From Flavobacterium solisilvae (GTDB taxonomy: Bacteria; Bacteroidota; Bacteroidia; Flavobacteriales; Flavobacteriaceae): DNA of 64,000 nt. Below are positions 54,432 through 63,772 of this stretch, one piece after another. The notes under the pieces were generated by a model that was given only the letters and a program-made list of their open reading frames with translations, was not told the origin of the DNA and did not search any database. The position numbers and the translations under genes were made by a program. The number at the start of each line of letters is the position of its first letter. Positions within the stretch are counted from its first letter, which is position 1. Location: the NCBI RefSeq assembly GCF_012911605.1, contig NZ_JAAMPT010000204.1, positions 102,667 to 166,666 on the forward strand, read 5' to 3'.

Positions 54432-55043
54432 ATGGTTAATTCATTTAGGTTTTTGGTTTTATTATTTCTAGTTTCAACGGTAACTTTTTCTCAAGAAAAA
54501 TTATCTTACGGAGTAGTTTTAGGGGGTTTGTTTCATACAGCAGCCAACAATAATAGTCAAAATACTTTTTCTTCTTTGGACAATAATATAAGTTTTAACT
54601 ATGGAGTTTATGGCGAATATGCGTTTAATAAAAATTTAGGATTGAAAGTTACTTTAGCTCTTTCAAATAGAGATTTAACGTATAGGGCAAACCCGCTTCA
54701 AATAGAATATCTGCATAAAATATCTTTTGTTGAGTTTTCACCATTACTAAAATATGATTTCGGACAAGAATACAGAAAAGGTTTTTATATGTTTTTAGGT
54801 CCAAAAATCAATTTTATAACAAAGGCAACATCAGAAGGAGAAGATGTAAAAGATAATTTGGAAACGACTGTCTTTTCAGCTCAATATGGCATTGGCACGC
54901 GAATAGCAAAATACATTGATTTACAAGCCACATTTGATTATGGAGTTACACCATTTTTCAAAATGGATAACGGTAATAAAAGTAACTTTTTTGGGGTTTA
55001 TTTTGGTGTTGGCATTGATTTAGAGAGAATTATAAATAAGTAG
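54432..55043 (+). CDS. Outer-membrane beta-barrel protein (PorT/OmpX-like)
   Basis: This 203-residue protein has a signal peptide cut after TFSQ. Alternating-hydrophobic strands suggest an 8-stranded barrel (LSYGVVLGGLFHTA, FNYGVYGEYAFN, GVYFGVGIDLE). The end is not the canonical aromatic residue. Small barrels of this type are common and mostly uncharacterised in Bacteroidota. It is a single-gene unit with its own promoter box and is convergent with the nos operon. Confidence 0.75.
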   Translation: MVNSFRFLVLLFLVSTVTFSQEKLSYGVVLGGLFHTAANNNSQNTFSSLDNNISFNYGVYGEYAFNKNLGLKVTLALSNRDLTYRANPLQIEYLHKISFVEFSPLLKYDFGQEYRKGFYMFLGPKINFITKATSEGEDVKDNLETTVFSAQYGIGTRIAKYIDLQATFDYGVTPFFKMDNGNKSNFFGVYFGVGIDLERIINK

Positions 55044-55055
55044 CCATTTAAAAAA

Positions 55056-55499
55056 CTATAAACCTCCAATTCTAATCAAACTTCCTAAAATTAGCATTGT
55101 AACAGCAATGGTTGTAACTGTTATTATAAAAAATGCGGCTGGAAACATTCGTTCCGATTTTAGCTTTGGGAAAATCAATGTTTCTGCACAAGCAGCCATT
55201 AGTACCGTAGTAAACAGTAAAATCAATTTTATAGAAATGACTTTTTCGATAGCATTTGAAAACGAAAACCATTTGGTAAACGTTACGTTATAATGATATG
55301 CCATCAAAATTCCGGTAACGAGCAAAACCAGTAACGACGGCATTCCAACAGGTTCAAACTTACTTTTGAAATTTTTCAGGATAGAAGCATCTTTCTTTTT
55401 CAATGCTTCGGGCAAAATTCTAATAGCCAAAAAAAGATGTCCGCCAACCCAAATAGTTGCCGCCAATAAATGAAAAATTAAAATAACGTGATGCGTCAT
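55056..55499 (-). CDS. CopD-like four-helix membrane protein
   Basis: This 147-residue protein has four membrane helices. Histidines near the start (HHVILIFHLLAATIWVGGH) match the CopD/YebZ-type helix pattern, which may bind heme or copper. It is the last gene of the nos operon and overlaps the globin gene by 4 bp. A role in copper handling for NosZ or in heme redox transfer is likely from context; the function is not established. Confidence 0.7.
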   Translation of the reverse strand: MTHHVILIFHLLAATIWVGGHLFLAIRILPEALKKKDASILKNFKSKFEPVGMPSLLVLLVTGILMAYHYNVTFTKWFSFSNAIEKVISIKLILLFTTVLMAACAETLIFPKLKSERMFPAAFFIITVTTIAVTMLILGSLIRIGGL

Positions 55500-55870
55500 T
55501 GACTTAACGTTTTATACATCATTGCTGCCGAAATATTCATTGCTCGGTTTTTAATTTCTTCTGCTTTTTGTCCTTCAAAAAGGGCATCAACCGTTTCGAT
55601 GAATAATTTGTTCCAATGTCCAAAATGCGATGGGTTCATTGGACTTTTTTGATGCAATTCTTTATGTCTTGCCATTGGATTTCCTTCATAATTGGCAGTG
55701 AAAAAAAGAATATTTTCCCAAAAATCATACATTTTAGGCAAATGTCTTTCCCAATTTACTTTGGCTACGTCATTAAATAAATAGCCAATTACATCATCAG
55801 TTTTTACTCTGTCGTAGAAAGTATTTACTAATATTTCGATGTCTTTTCGGTTTCTTATATCGGTTTTCAT
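55496..55870 (-). CDS. Group III truncated hemoglobin
   Basis: This 124-residue globin has the group III pattern: the N-terminal helix VNTFYDRVKTDDVIGYLF, WERHLPKMYDFWENILF, and the proximal His in PSHFGHWNKLF. Group III globins are linked to NO detoxification and microaerobic heme function. Placement inside the nos operon supports an NO-related role. It overlaps the CopD-like gene and follows nosY by one base. Confidence 0.92.
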   Translation of the reverse strand: MKTDIRNRKDIEILVNTFYDRVKTDDVIGYLFNDVAKVNWERHLPKMYDFWENILFFTANYEGNPMARHKELHQKSPMNPSHFGHWNKLFIETVDALFEGQKAEEIKNRAMNISAAMMYKTLSQ

Positions 55871-55871
55871 A

Positions 55872-56639
55872 CTACAAATCTTTTTGGTTGAATTTTTTCA
55901 GTGAAATAAAAAATGGAATAATTGCCCATAAACAAAGTAGCAGGAAAGAAATCACTAATCCTGATGAAGTTCCGAAGAAATCTTTAAAAATGGCTCCAGT
56001 ATAACCCATCATTGCCGAAACGTCAAGATGCATCAATATTTGAATTCGGGCTAAATCAATCGGACTTAAAGCAGTTAATCCTACCATGAAATTTTCTATT
56101 GGATAATCGGATAATTGGAATAAAAGAAACAAAACTATTCCGTCAAAAAGCAAGGCGAAAAACAGCCAAATCATAATGGCAATTCCTATTCCTTTGGCTT
56201 TATCACGAGTTAAAATAGAACTTAAAAATGCCAATGCTACAAAAATTACGGTGATTAAACATCCAATAATTATCATCATAAGTCCTAAACTATTTGGCGC
56301 ATTGATAAGTAATGGTATTCCAGCTCCAACCATAAATGCAAATACCATAGACGACGATAATCCTAGAAATAAACTTGCCCAAATTTTTCGGCGTTTTACC
56401 GGTTGGCTCAATAATAACTCGATAAATTCGGAACTATTGTAAAGATAAATGGTAGAAAACAATACCGAAACCAACGGAACTGTAAACAGAATTACGTTAA
56501 GAATTGTGAGCAAACCTTTGGCAGAATTGTCTTCTAAAGCAAAAGAACTCCAGGAAAGTGCCGCCAAAATTAAGGTGTAAGTCAGCACAATTTTGTTCTT
56601 TAGTATATCGAGTAATATGATTTTAATAATTCGGTTCAT
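55872..56639 (-). CDS. nosY: NosY, ABC permease for NosZ copper-site maturation
   Basis: This 255-residue protein has about six membrane helices of the ABC-2 type, opening MNRIIKIILLDILKNKIVL and including ELLLSQPVKRRKIWASL, a coupling-helix region. With NosF it forms the transporter that acts with NosD in delivering a sulfur or copper component for the CuZ centre of NosZ. It lies 4 bp after nosF. Confidence 0.88.
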   Translation of the reverse strand: MNRIIKIILLDILKNKIVLTYTLILAALSWSSFALEDNSAKGLLTILNVILFTVPLVSVLFSTIYLYNSSEFIELLLSQPVKRRKIWASLFLGLSSSMVFAFMVGAGIPLLINAPNSLGLMMIIIGCLITVIFVALAFLSSILTRDKAKGIGIAIMIWLFFALLFDGIVLFLLFQLSDYPIENFMVGLTALSPIDLARIQILMHLDVSAMMGYTGAIFKDFFGTSSGLVISFLLLCLWAIIPFFISLKKFNQKDL

Positions 56640-56643
56640 GATG

Positions 56644-57369
56644 TTACGAATTTTGGTTTTTGGATTGCTTTTGCTTTAAAATACTCGCAATAGCTTTTGA
56701 AATTTTGGTTTCATTGGTTTCGGCTTTTATAACTTCTATGCTTTTATGAAAATGAACTTTTCCTTCTTGCATAAAAATAATTTCGGTAATCAAATCATCC
56801 AATTCACTCAACAAATGAGATGTTATCAAAATGAGTTTTCCGTTTTCTTTTTCGCGAATAATTTTTTCCTTCAAAATTTCAGATGCCAACGGATCTAAAC
56901 CTGCTGTTGGTTCGTCTAAAATCAATACATCAGGATTGAAAAGAAAAGCCAAAACCGCGCTTACTTTTTGAGTAGTTCCGCCTGAAAGTGTTCGCATTTG
57001 CTTATCGAACATTTTTTCTAATTCAAATGCTTTTAATAAATCTTCATCCAATTCTTGGTTAGAATTTCTGATTTTTTTAATCATTTCGATAATTTGTCCA
57101 ATAGTCATATTATCAGGATAACGACCAATTTGTGGCATATAACCAATGTTTTCGCGATATAAATATTCGCCAAGAATAGATTTTCCGTTGAACTCTATTA
57201 ATCCACTGTTGGGAATTACCATGCCAAGAATAGACTTAATTAATGTGGTTTTTCCGCAACCATTTGGACCAATCAAAGCAATACATTGTCCTTTTTTAAA
57301 CGAAAGATTGATGTCGTTTAACACCGATAGTTTTCCGAATTTTTTATTAATGTTTCGTATCGTAATCAT
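56644..57369 (-). CDS. nosF: NosF, ABC ATPase
   Basis: This 241-residue ATPase has Walker A GPNGCGKTT, signature LSGGTTQKV and Walker B VLILDEPTAGLDP. It powers NosY. The start overlaps the nosD stop by 4 bp, which indicates tight coupling. Placement between nosD and nosY makes the assignment secure. Confidence 0.92.
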   Translation of the reverse strand: MITIRNINKKFGKLSVLNDINLSFKKGQCIALIGPNGCGKTTLIKSILGMVIPNSGLIEFNGKSILGEYLYRENIGYMPQIGRYPDNMTIGQIIEMIKKIRNSNQELDEDLLKAFELEKMFDKQMRTLSGGTTQKVSAVLAFLFNPDVLILDEPTAGLDPLASEILKEKIIREKENGKLILITSHLLSELDDLITEIIFMQEGKVHFHKSIEVIKAETNETKISKAIASILKQKQSKNQNS

Positions 57370-58595
57370 AATGGCAGTGATTTCATTAATGGCTTGTTAT
57401 CTATAAAATTATCGGGCGTTATACTGGGTAAAACTTTTTCGGATTTGTCTAAAAGTGTAATCATAAAACTTCGGAACAAAATCATTGACGACGGATTATT
57501 TTCGGTTAAAACACTAAACAAACTCAACGGATGATATGGAACGTCGCCAAAACCATCTTTGTTTAAATCATAACCTTCATATTTGTCCCAATAATTACTG
57601 TTGAACGTGTTGAGAACCAAGCTTCCGTTGGTACTAATATCAAAAGTATTTCCGAGAAAGTTGTTGTTCACAATCTCATTTTCCATACAGCTCGCTTGGA
57701 TTTTCATTCCCCAACCGTTGGCTTCAAAAATATTTTTCTCAACTTTAATTCTTGATGTCCCTTCCATATATATTCCAGAAGTATTTCGGGCAAAACGGTT
57801 GTTGAAAATATAACTATCTGAGATTTCTTTGAGTAGTAATCCATAGGCCGAATCACCCCAATTTTCTTCAAAATAATTATTGAACATTTTTACATTTTTA
57901 GTAAACATAACGGCAACTCCAGCTCCGTTTCCTTTGAAAACATTAGTAATATAGGAATCGTCATTGGAAAACATAAAATGTAAACCGTAACGAATGTTAT
58001 AACTGGAAATGTTTCGCCAAATGACCGATTGAGTTACAAACTCAAAGTAAATTCCATCGCGATGTCCTGAAATTTTATTTCCAATGATTTGCAGATTATC
58101 ACTTTTCCAGCAATGAATTCCGTTACCAATAAGCTGTTCCTGTTTGCCATAGGCTTTAATTGTGTTGTTTTTTACAACCGCATTTTTACAATTTTGCAGA
58201 TAAATTCCAAAGAAATTATTGTCAAGTATATTGTTTTCAATTACTACAAAATTCCGATCATATACTTTAATTCCGCATGGATCATCGAGCGCAGCATGAC
58301 CAGAATTGATAATTTTAAATCCTTTTATCACAACGCTGTCAGCAGCGACAGAAAGCACTTCAGCTTTATTTTGACCATCAAGAACTGGAAAATTTTTGCC
58401 TAAAAATTTAATTTTTTTATTAATGATAATATTTTCTTCTTTATAAACACCTTGAGTAACGATGATGATGTCACCATCGTTAGCCAAAGCGATAGCCTGT
58501 TTTATGGTTTTTACAGGATATAATCTACCTACAGTAATAGTTTTGGCATTACTAATTAAGCAAAAGAAGAGCAAGATGTAAATTAGTTTTCTCAT
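57366..58595 (-). CDS. nosD: NosD, periplasmic copper-site maturation protein
   Basis: This 409-residue protein has a signal peptide ending SNAKT and many right-handed parallel beta-helix repeats with N-rich turns (VIENNILDNNFFGIYLQN, and later copies), the NosD/CASH architecture. It works with NosF/NosY in building the tetranuclear CuZ site of nitrous oxide reductase. It overlaps nosL by 4 bp and nosF by 4 bp. Confidence 0.92.
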   Translation of the reverse strand: MRKLIYILLFFCLISNAKTITVGRLYPVKTIKQAIALANDGDIIIVTQGVYKEENIIINKKIKFLGKNFPVLDGQNKAEVLSVAADSVVIKGFKIINSGHAALDDPCGIKVYDRNFVVIENNILDNNFFGIYLQNCKNAVVKNNTIKAYGKQEQLIGNGIHCWKSDNLQIIGNKISGHRDGIYFEFVTQSVIWRNISSYNIRYGLHFMFSNDDSYITNVFKGNGAGVAVMFTKNVKMFNNYFEENWGDSAYGLLLKEISDSYIFNNRFARNTSGIYMEGTSRIKVEKNIFEANGWGMKIQASCMENEIVNNNFLGNTFDISTNGSLVLNTFNSNYWDKYEGYDLNKDGFGDVPYHPLSLFSVLTENNPSSMILFRSFMITLLDKSEKVLPSITPDNFIDNKPLMKSLPL

Positions 58596-59023
58596 TTATA
58601 AGCATCATAAACTTCAGACCACGTCATAGTTTTAGCTTCAAGTTTTTTCTTAAACTCCATTTGTTCATTAACTGAGCTAAAGGCAGCGAAATTGCCTCGC
58701 ATTGGCGAACTTATTTTTTCTCCATTGATAAAATGAGCCGTTTCGGCTGGAATAAGTGTATTGTCTTTTAAATAATCATTGACATAAAATGCATCGTAAG
58801 GTACGACTGTATTTGATTTTGCAAATTGAATCATACAAGCTACATCATCGAATTTATAATTTCTACCTTTTTTCGTAATCAATTCAGCTCCAAATTTTCC
58901 ATTGGAAATAGTCATTTTACAAAATTCACAAGTATCAACATTTAATTTAATTGGAACTGACTCTTTTGAATTACAAGAAATTAATGTTGTAATAACAATC
59001 ATATATATAAATAAAGTTTTCAT
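58592..59023 (-). CDS. nosL: NosL, copper chaperone lipoprotein
   Basis: This 143-residue lipoprotein (Cys17, LISC) has the NosL copper motif TCEFCKMTI (Cys32, Cys35, Met37). It carries Cu(I) to apo-NosZ in the periplasm. It sits between the nosB-like gene and nosD in the operon. Confidence 0.92.
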   Translation of the reverse strand: MKTLFIYMIVITTLISCNSKESVPIKLNVDTCEFCKMTISNGKFGAELITKKGRNYKFDDVACMIQFAKSNTVVPYDAFYVNDYLKDNTLIPAETAHFINGEKISSPMRGNFAAFSSVNEQMEFKKKLEAKTMTWSEVYDAYK

Positions 59024-59028
59024 TATAC

Positions 59029-59610
59029 TTATTTTTTATTGAATTTATATTCTTTTATGACTATTGAAAACATTAATATTCCTGCAAAAGTCAACATCCA
59101 TCCACCAATATCAGGAATAGAATAAGCTCCAAAATTTAAGAGTTGTTTATATCCAATAAGCGGTGGTTGATATGCCATTCCAGGAACTCTTATGGCAGCA
59201 TTTGGATCAAGATTATGTCCATACTCATAGTTCCATCGATAAAAATCGATAGCAGCTAAAATAACAAATGTAACATACAAAAGCAGAAAAGAAAGTACCG
59301 CTTTTCTTTTAGCAATAAAAATCAGCAGTATTGAAATAATAGCAAATCCACCAATGATATAGGGCAAAATAGTAAATTCAAAAAAGTTTTCGGTGTGTAA
59401 AGTTGCCATACCGATGTAGTGGTTTAATCCGTTGATAATTTCTACATCACCACCAATTTTATTAGCGTGTAGTCGAAGGACAAGTCCTTCGGGATATTGT
59501 GGTGCTTCAAGTTGGATTTGCCACATTGGAACAAGTAGTGAACTGGCAAAAAGTACTGCTGTTATAAGTAATAGTACTTTGGATAATCCGGATATTTTTA
59601 CATTTTTCAT
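59029..59610 (-). CDS. Membrane protein of the nos operon, NosB-like position
   Basis: This 193-residue protein has four to five membrane helices with two aromatic extracytoplasmic loops (MWQIQLEAPQYPEGL, and FYRWNYEYGHNLDPNAAI). In clade II nos clusters a predicted membrane protein called NosB follows nosZ, and this gene is in that place. The biochemical role is unknown. A hairpin with a T-run separates it from nosZ. Confidence 0.75.
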   Translation of the reverse strand: MKNVKISGLSKVLLLITAVLFASSLLVPMWQIQLEAPQYPEGLVLRLHANKIGGDVEIINGLNHYIGMATLHTENFFEFTILPYIIGGFAIISILLIFIAKRKAVLSFLLLYVTFVILAAIDFYRWNYEYGHNLDPNAAIRVPGMAYQPPLIGYKQLLNFGAYSIPDIGGWMLTFAGILMFSIVIKEYKFNKK

Positions 59611-59623
59611 TTGATTTTAGAAA

Positions 59624-59653
59624 AAAAGGGAACAAATAAAATCCGTTCCCTTT
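59624..59653 (-). terminator. Leaky terminator between nosZ and downstream nos genes
   Basis: On the minus strand the stem AAAGGGAAC / GTTCCCTTT (9 bp) is followed by a run of T residues, only 8 bp after the nosZ stop. The accessory genes continue directly behind it without another visible promoter, so partial read-through is likely and would keep NosZ more abundant than the maturation factors. Confidence 0.65.
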
Positions 59654-59661
59654 GGTTAATT

Positions 59662-61641
59662 TTATTTGGTAGCCTTTGGAAGATTAGTTCCTACACTCCA
59701 AGTGAGCGGAACAGAACTTCCTGCTGGAGAAACTCTTACATAACCTTGCATTTCCTGATGCAATGCACTACAAAAATCGGTACAATATATTGGATACATA
59801 CCTATTTTTTTCGGAACCCATTTTAAGGTTGCTGTTTCTCCTGGCATAATTAGTAACTCACCATTATCGGCACCTTTTACAGCAAATCCGTGTGGTACAT
59901 CCCAATCTTGTTCCAAATTGGTTACATGGAAATACACTTCATCTCCTAGTTTTACTCCTTCAATATTATCTGGAGCAAAATGAGAACGAATGGAAGTCAT
60001 GTAAACATCAACCCTGTTTCCTTTTCGGGTTACTTTGGCTTCTTTTTCTCCTTTGGTTACAAATGGATGATTGTTTTCAGCAATTTTATAAAACTTCAAC
60101 TGACCGTTGTTTCTAATTAAATCAGCTGGTGCAGCTTGAGCATAATGTGGTTCACCAATAGTTGGAAAATCGAGTATTAACTGCATTTTATCACCGCTAA
60201 TATCAAATATTTGAGCCGATTGTGCTAATTCTGGTCCTGTTGGTAAATAGCGGTCTTTTGTGATTTTATTGTAAGCAATTAAATATTTGCCAAAAGGTTT
60301 TTTACTGTCACCGCCAGGAATACAAAGATGACCTACGGAATAATAAGTAGGAACCCTGTCTAATACTTTCAGTGATTTTATATCCCATTTTACAACTTCA
60401 GAGGATACGAAAAACGTTGTATAAGCATTTCCTTTGCCGTCAAACTCAGTATGTAACGGACCTAATCCTGGTTTTTGAACTTCACCATGTAAAGCTGCTT
60501 CATATTTTACAACAGGAATTCCGCTATAATCACCTTCAAATTGTTTGTTTTTAATCGCTCTCATTAATTTATCAAAACTAAATACAGGTATTAAAGCAGC
60601 CAGTTTTCCTGAACCTACGATGTATTCACCTGTTGGATCTACGTCACAACCATGTGGAGATTTTGGACAAGGAATCATATAACAAATGTCTTTTAGTTCA
60701 GCAGAATCTAATACCAATACTTCATTCTTGATTTCAGATGTTGCTGTATGTGTTTTTTCATCCCACTTATTATGAGCATATTTCACAGCTTGTTTTTTGC
60801 CTTTTCCAGCTTTAATGTATTCTTCAGCTTTTTTCCAATTTACAGCCATGATAAAATCTTTATCACGTTGTGAAGCGTTTACTTCTAATAAAGTATTAGC
60901 TTGTTCTGTATTATAACAAGAGAAAAAGAACCAACCGTGAGATTTACCTTTTCCAGCATGAGAAAGGTCAAAATTTACTCCAGGAGTTACGATTTGGAAA
61001 GCCAAATCCATTTCGCCTTCCTTACCTACTTTTACAAAGCTGATATGACCTTTGAAGTTTTCTTTATACGTATTAATAGGAACGTCACCATTTGAATAAT
61101 CTGCAGGTACACTGAAACGAGTTCCTGCCACTACATATTCTGTGTTTTCAGTAATGAATGGAGAAGAGTGATTTCCGCCACTATTTGGCAGCTCAATAAT
61201 TTCGGCAGTTTTGAATGTTTTTAAATCGACACGTGCAATACGTGGTGTATTATTAGCATTACCAAAAACCCAACGTCCATCAACTTCGCCATTGGTTTGT
61301 GACATTTCAACATGATGCAAATCATCCCAAGGCACAAAACCATTAGATGTATTCAACATAGGTTTCGTTTCTTCACTATAACCCCAACCTTTTTCAGGAT
61401 CAACGGAGAAAACAGGTATAACTCTAAATAACCTTCCACTTGGAAGACCATAAACGCTCAACTGTCCGCTGAAACCTCCTGACACGAAATTATAGAATTC
61501 ATCGTATTTTCCTGGAGCAACGTATGCTTTTTGAGCAGCATCACCACTTACGGCATCACCAGAATTTTTTGGTTTACAAGAAGTGACTAAAGCACTCCCG
61601 AGGACAATAGCAAAAATTGCTTTTACAAACTTATTTTTCAT
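59662..61641 (-). CDS. nosZ: Nitrous oxide reductase, clade II type
   Basis: This 659-residue enzyme has a Sec lipoprotein-type signal with Cys22 (VTSC), not the twin-arginine signal of clade I. The seven-bladed propeller carries CuZ histidines (DDLHHVEMS, GGNHSSP, LSHAGKGKSHGWF, SPHGCDVDP, GPLHTEF, VGHLC). The C-terminal cupredoxin domain has the CuA site CTDFCSALHQEM. It reduces N2O to N2 in the periplasm, at the outer surface of the membrane. It follows a cytochrome c gene that may be its electron donor and is followed by the maturation genes. Confidence 0.97.
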   Translation of the reverse strand: MKNKFVKAIFAIVLGSALVTSCKPKNSGDAVSGDAAQKAYVAPGKYDEFYNFVSGGFSGQLSVYGLPSGRLFRVIPVFSVDPEKGWGYSEETKPMLNTSNGFVPWDDLHHVEMSQTNGEVDGRWVFGNANNTPRIARVDLKTFKTAEIIELPNSGGNHSSPFITENTEYVVAGTRFSVPADYSNGDVPINTYKENFKGHISFVKVGKEGEMDLAFQIVTPGVNFDLSHAGKGKSHGWFFFSCYNTEQANTLLEVNASQRDKDFIMAVNWKKAEEYIKAGKGKKQAVKYAHNKWDEKTHTATSEIKNEVLVLDSAELKDICYMIPCPKSPHGCDVDPTGEYIVGSGKLAALIPVFSFDKLMRAIKNKQFEGDYSGIPVVKYEAALHGEVQKPGLGPLHTEFDGKGNAYTTFFVSSEVVKWDIKSLKVLDRVPTYYSVGHLCIPGGDSKKPFGKYLIAYNKITKDRYLPTGPELAQSAQIFDISGDKMQLILDFPTIGEPHYAQAAPADLIRNNGQLKFYKIAENNHPFVTKGEKEAKVTRKGNRVDVYMTSIRSHFAPDNIEGVKLGDEVYFHVTNLEQDWDVPHGFAVKGADNGELLIMPGETATLKWVPKKIGMYPIYCTDFCSALHQEMQGYVRVSPAGSSVPLTWSVGTNLPKATK

Positions 61642-61658
61642 ATTATTGAATTTAAATA

Positions 61659-61692
61659 AGATTGGTCAGTACTTTCACGGGTTAACCAATCT
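61659..61692 (-). other. Hairpin between cytochrome c gene and nosZ
   Basis: The arms AGATTGGT / ACCAATCT (8 bp) are separated by 18 bases in the 62-bp gap before nosZ. No T-run follows on the minus strand. It could protect or process the nosZ mRNA. Confidence 0.35.
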
Positions 61693-61703
61693 CTTGTTTT
61701 GGT

Positions 61704-62180
61704 TTATTTTACACCGTCGTTTTTACGCATATATTCCAAAATATTTCGGGCATCATCGTCACTAAGCCCTTGATTTGGCATACGAACCAAGCATATCTCC
61801 AATTGCGCCTGAACTTCAGGATCTTTATCAATCATTGGATCAGGATTAGTTATGAAATTCATAATCCATTCCGGTTTTCTTCTTTCTGTTACACCTTTCC
61901 AACCTGGGCCTACTAATTTTTCATCGGTAAGTTTGTGGCAAGAAGTACATTTTACACTGGAAACTTCCTCTCCTTTGGAAGCCATTGCTTGATCTAAAGT
62001 TGGCCCAAGTTCTACATTGTCAAATTTTCCTTCACCTCTTTTTGGATCATAACTCGAAGGATCTGCAGATGTTGTTGCATTTTCTGTGGCTGTTGCCGGA
62101 TTGTATTCCTCTGCTTCTTTTTCTTTTTTACCACAAGAAAATAGCATTACAGCTGTGATAAATACTACTAATTTTTTCAT
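61704..62180 (-). CDS. Cytochrome c lipoprotein of the nos operon
   Basis: This 158-residue protein has a lipoprotein signal (Cys16, LFSC), an acidic linker, and one cytochrome c domain with CTSCH (Cys78, Cys81, His82) and a likely Met ligand in VRMPNQGLSD. It is the first gene of the nos operon and the likely electron carrier to the NosZ CuA site. The Fnr-type palindrome lies exactly 55 bp upstream of its start codon. Confidence 0.9.
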   Translation of the reverse strand: MKKLVVFITAVMLFSCGKKEKEAEEYNPATATENATTSADPSSYDPKRGEGKFDNVELGPTLDQAMASKGEEVSSVKCTSCHKLTDEKLVGPGWKGVTERRKPEWIMNFITNPDPMIDKDPEVQAQLEICLVRMPNQGLSDDDARNILEYMRKNDGVK

Positions 62181-62235
62181 ATTGTTTAGATTTAAAATAA
62201 TATTCCAAAGGTCTTAATTGAATAGAGTTAATTTT

Positions 62236-62249
62236 ATGACTATAATCAT
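62236..62249. promoter_or_regulatory. Fnr/NNR-type palindrome, site 6 (nos operon)
   Basis: ATGACTATAATCAT fits ATGA-N6-TCAT, inside TTATGACTATAATCATAA, 55 bp before the start of the first nos gene. Both sequence and spacing equal those in front of the nor genes. Confidence 0.7.
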
Positions 62250-62387
62250 AAAGTAGGTTGTTTTTTAATAGTTTAGGAATTAAAAAAAATTAAGCATTGG
62301 TTAGTACTGTAAATCTTCAGCAAAAAGTGGACTGATTTAGTTCAAAACTAAGAGAGTGTTTTCAAAAATTATTAACTTTGAAATAGT

Positions 62388-62741
62388 ATGAAAACACCTA
62401 AGAAAAAAACAGCAGAAAATTTCATCAAAGACATTCGTAGAAACACACGAAGAATCTTTAGTTCCGAACAGAAAATTCAAATTGTCATGGAAGCTTTACG
62501 AGCAGAAATGTCAGTTGCAGAATTATGCCGAAAGTATTCCATTAATGAATCCCAGTTTTACAAATGGAACAAAGAGTTTTTAGAAGCTGGTAAAAAGCGT
62601 TTAGCAGGCGATACCACAAGAGAAGCTACAAGTGATGAAGTGGCAGAGCTCAAGAAAGAAAATCAGGCTTTAAAAGTCATGATTGCCGATTTGGTTTTAC
62701 GCTACGATATTGTAAAAAAAAGCTTAGACATGCTGGATTAA
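62388..62741 (+). CDS. IS3-family transposase OrfA
   Basis: This 117-residue protein has a basic N-terminus, a helix-turn-helix (VAELCRKYSINESQFYKWNKEF) and a C-terminal leucine-zipper-type coiled coil (DEVAELKKENQALKVMIADL), as in OrfA of IS3 elements. It is intact, but the catalytic partner is broken. Confidence 0.88.
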   Translation: MKTPKKKTAENFIKDIRRNTRRIFSSEQKIQIVMEALRAEMSVAELCRKYSINESQFYKWNKEFLEAGKKRLAGDTTREATSDEVAELKKENQALKVMIADLVLRYDIVKKSLDMLD

Positions 62742-62761
62742 CTGAAAAGTTTAAGAAATAT

Positions 62762-63772
62762 ATGCGACTTACAGTATCCGAAAAACAAGAAATCATTCAC
62801 CTGGTTACTCGTTCTGAAATTGGCGTAAATCGAACACTTCGGGAGATTGGAATTAACAAGAGTACCTTTTACAATTGGTATCATGCTTACAGCGAAAATG
62901 GTGTTGAAGGATTATTTCCAACCAAAAGAGCATCAAACAGGCAATGGAACAGCATTCCACAAGAACAGAAGAATTTAGTTGTAAAATTAGCTTTAGAATA
63001 TCCTGATTTATCTTCACGAGAATTAGCCTATAAAGTGACAGATGAACAGCAAATATTCCTATCAGAATCAAGCGTTTACAGAATTTTAAAGTCAAGAGGT
63101 TTAATTACAGCTCCAGCTCATATTTTTCTGAGTGCAGGTAATGAATTTACAGATAAAACAGGCTTTGTTCATCAAATGTGGTAAACGGATTTTACCTATT
63201 TTAAAATATTGGGTTGGGGTTGGTATTACTTGAGTACGGTTTTGGACGATTACAGCCGATACATTGTTCACTGGGAACTTTGCTCGAACATGAAAGCAGA
63301 TGATGTAAAAAGAACCGTTGATACCGCCATTAAAAAAGGAAAATTGGTGACTAAAAAAAAACTTAAACTCTTGTCTGACAATGGCTCATGCTACATTGGA
63401 AGCGAATGAAAATTGTATTTAAAAGACAATTATCAAATGGATCAAGTTCACGGCAGACCCAATCATCCACAAACACAGGGAAAAATTGAACGCTATCACA
63501 GAACCATGAAAAATTTGGTAAAACTTGATCATTACTTCGCTCCAGAAGAATTAGAAGCTGCTATAGAAAAGTTTGTTTATCGTTATAACAATCAACGCTA
63601 TCATGAATCATTAAACAACTTAACCCCAGCAGATGTGTATTTTGGAAGAGGCGAACTAATTTTAAAAGAACGTGAACGATTAAAGAAAATGGCAATTTTA
63701 AACCGAAGAAATGAGTACCAAAAATCAAAATTATCAACAAATCAAAAAAATCTTTTATCTTTGAATTATTAA
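62762..63772 (+). pseudogene. IS3-family transposase OrfB (DDE integrase), two in-frame stops
   Basis: One continuous frame carries the HTH part and the rve/DDE core (first Asp in TDFTYF, second in LLSDNGSCY, Glu in GKIERYHRTMK). It is cut by TAA at 63182-63184, where family members have Gln (HQMW-stop-TDF), and by TGA at 63407-63409. All three pieces stay in the same frame, so the breaks are point mutations, not frameshifts. The transposase is presumably inactive. Confidence 0.8.

Noticed and set aside
63182..63409. Possible stop-codon read-through in the IS3 OrfB
   Set aside because: Two different stop codons (TAA and TGA) at unrelated positions fit decay better than programmed recoding.
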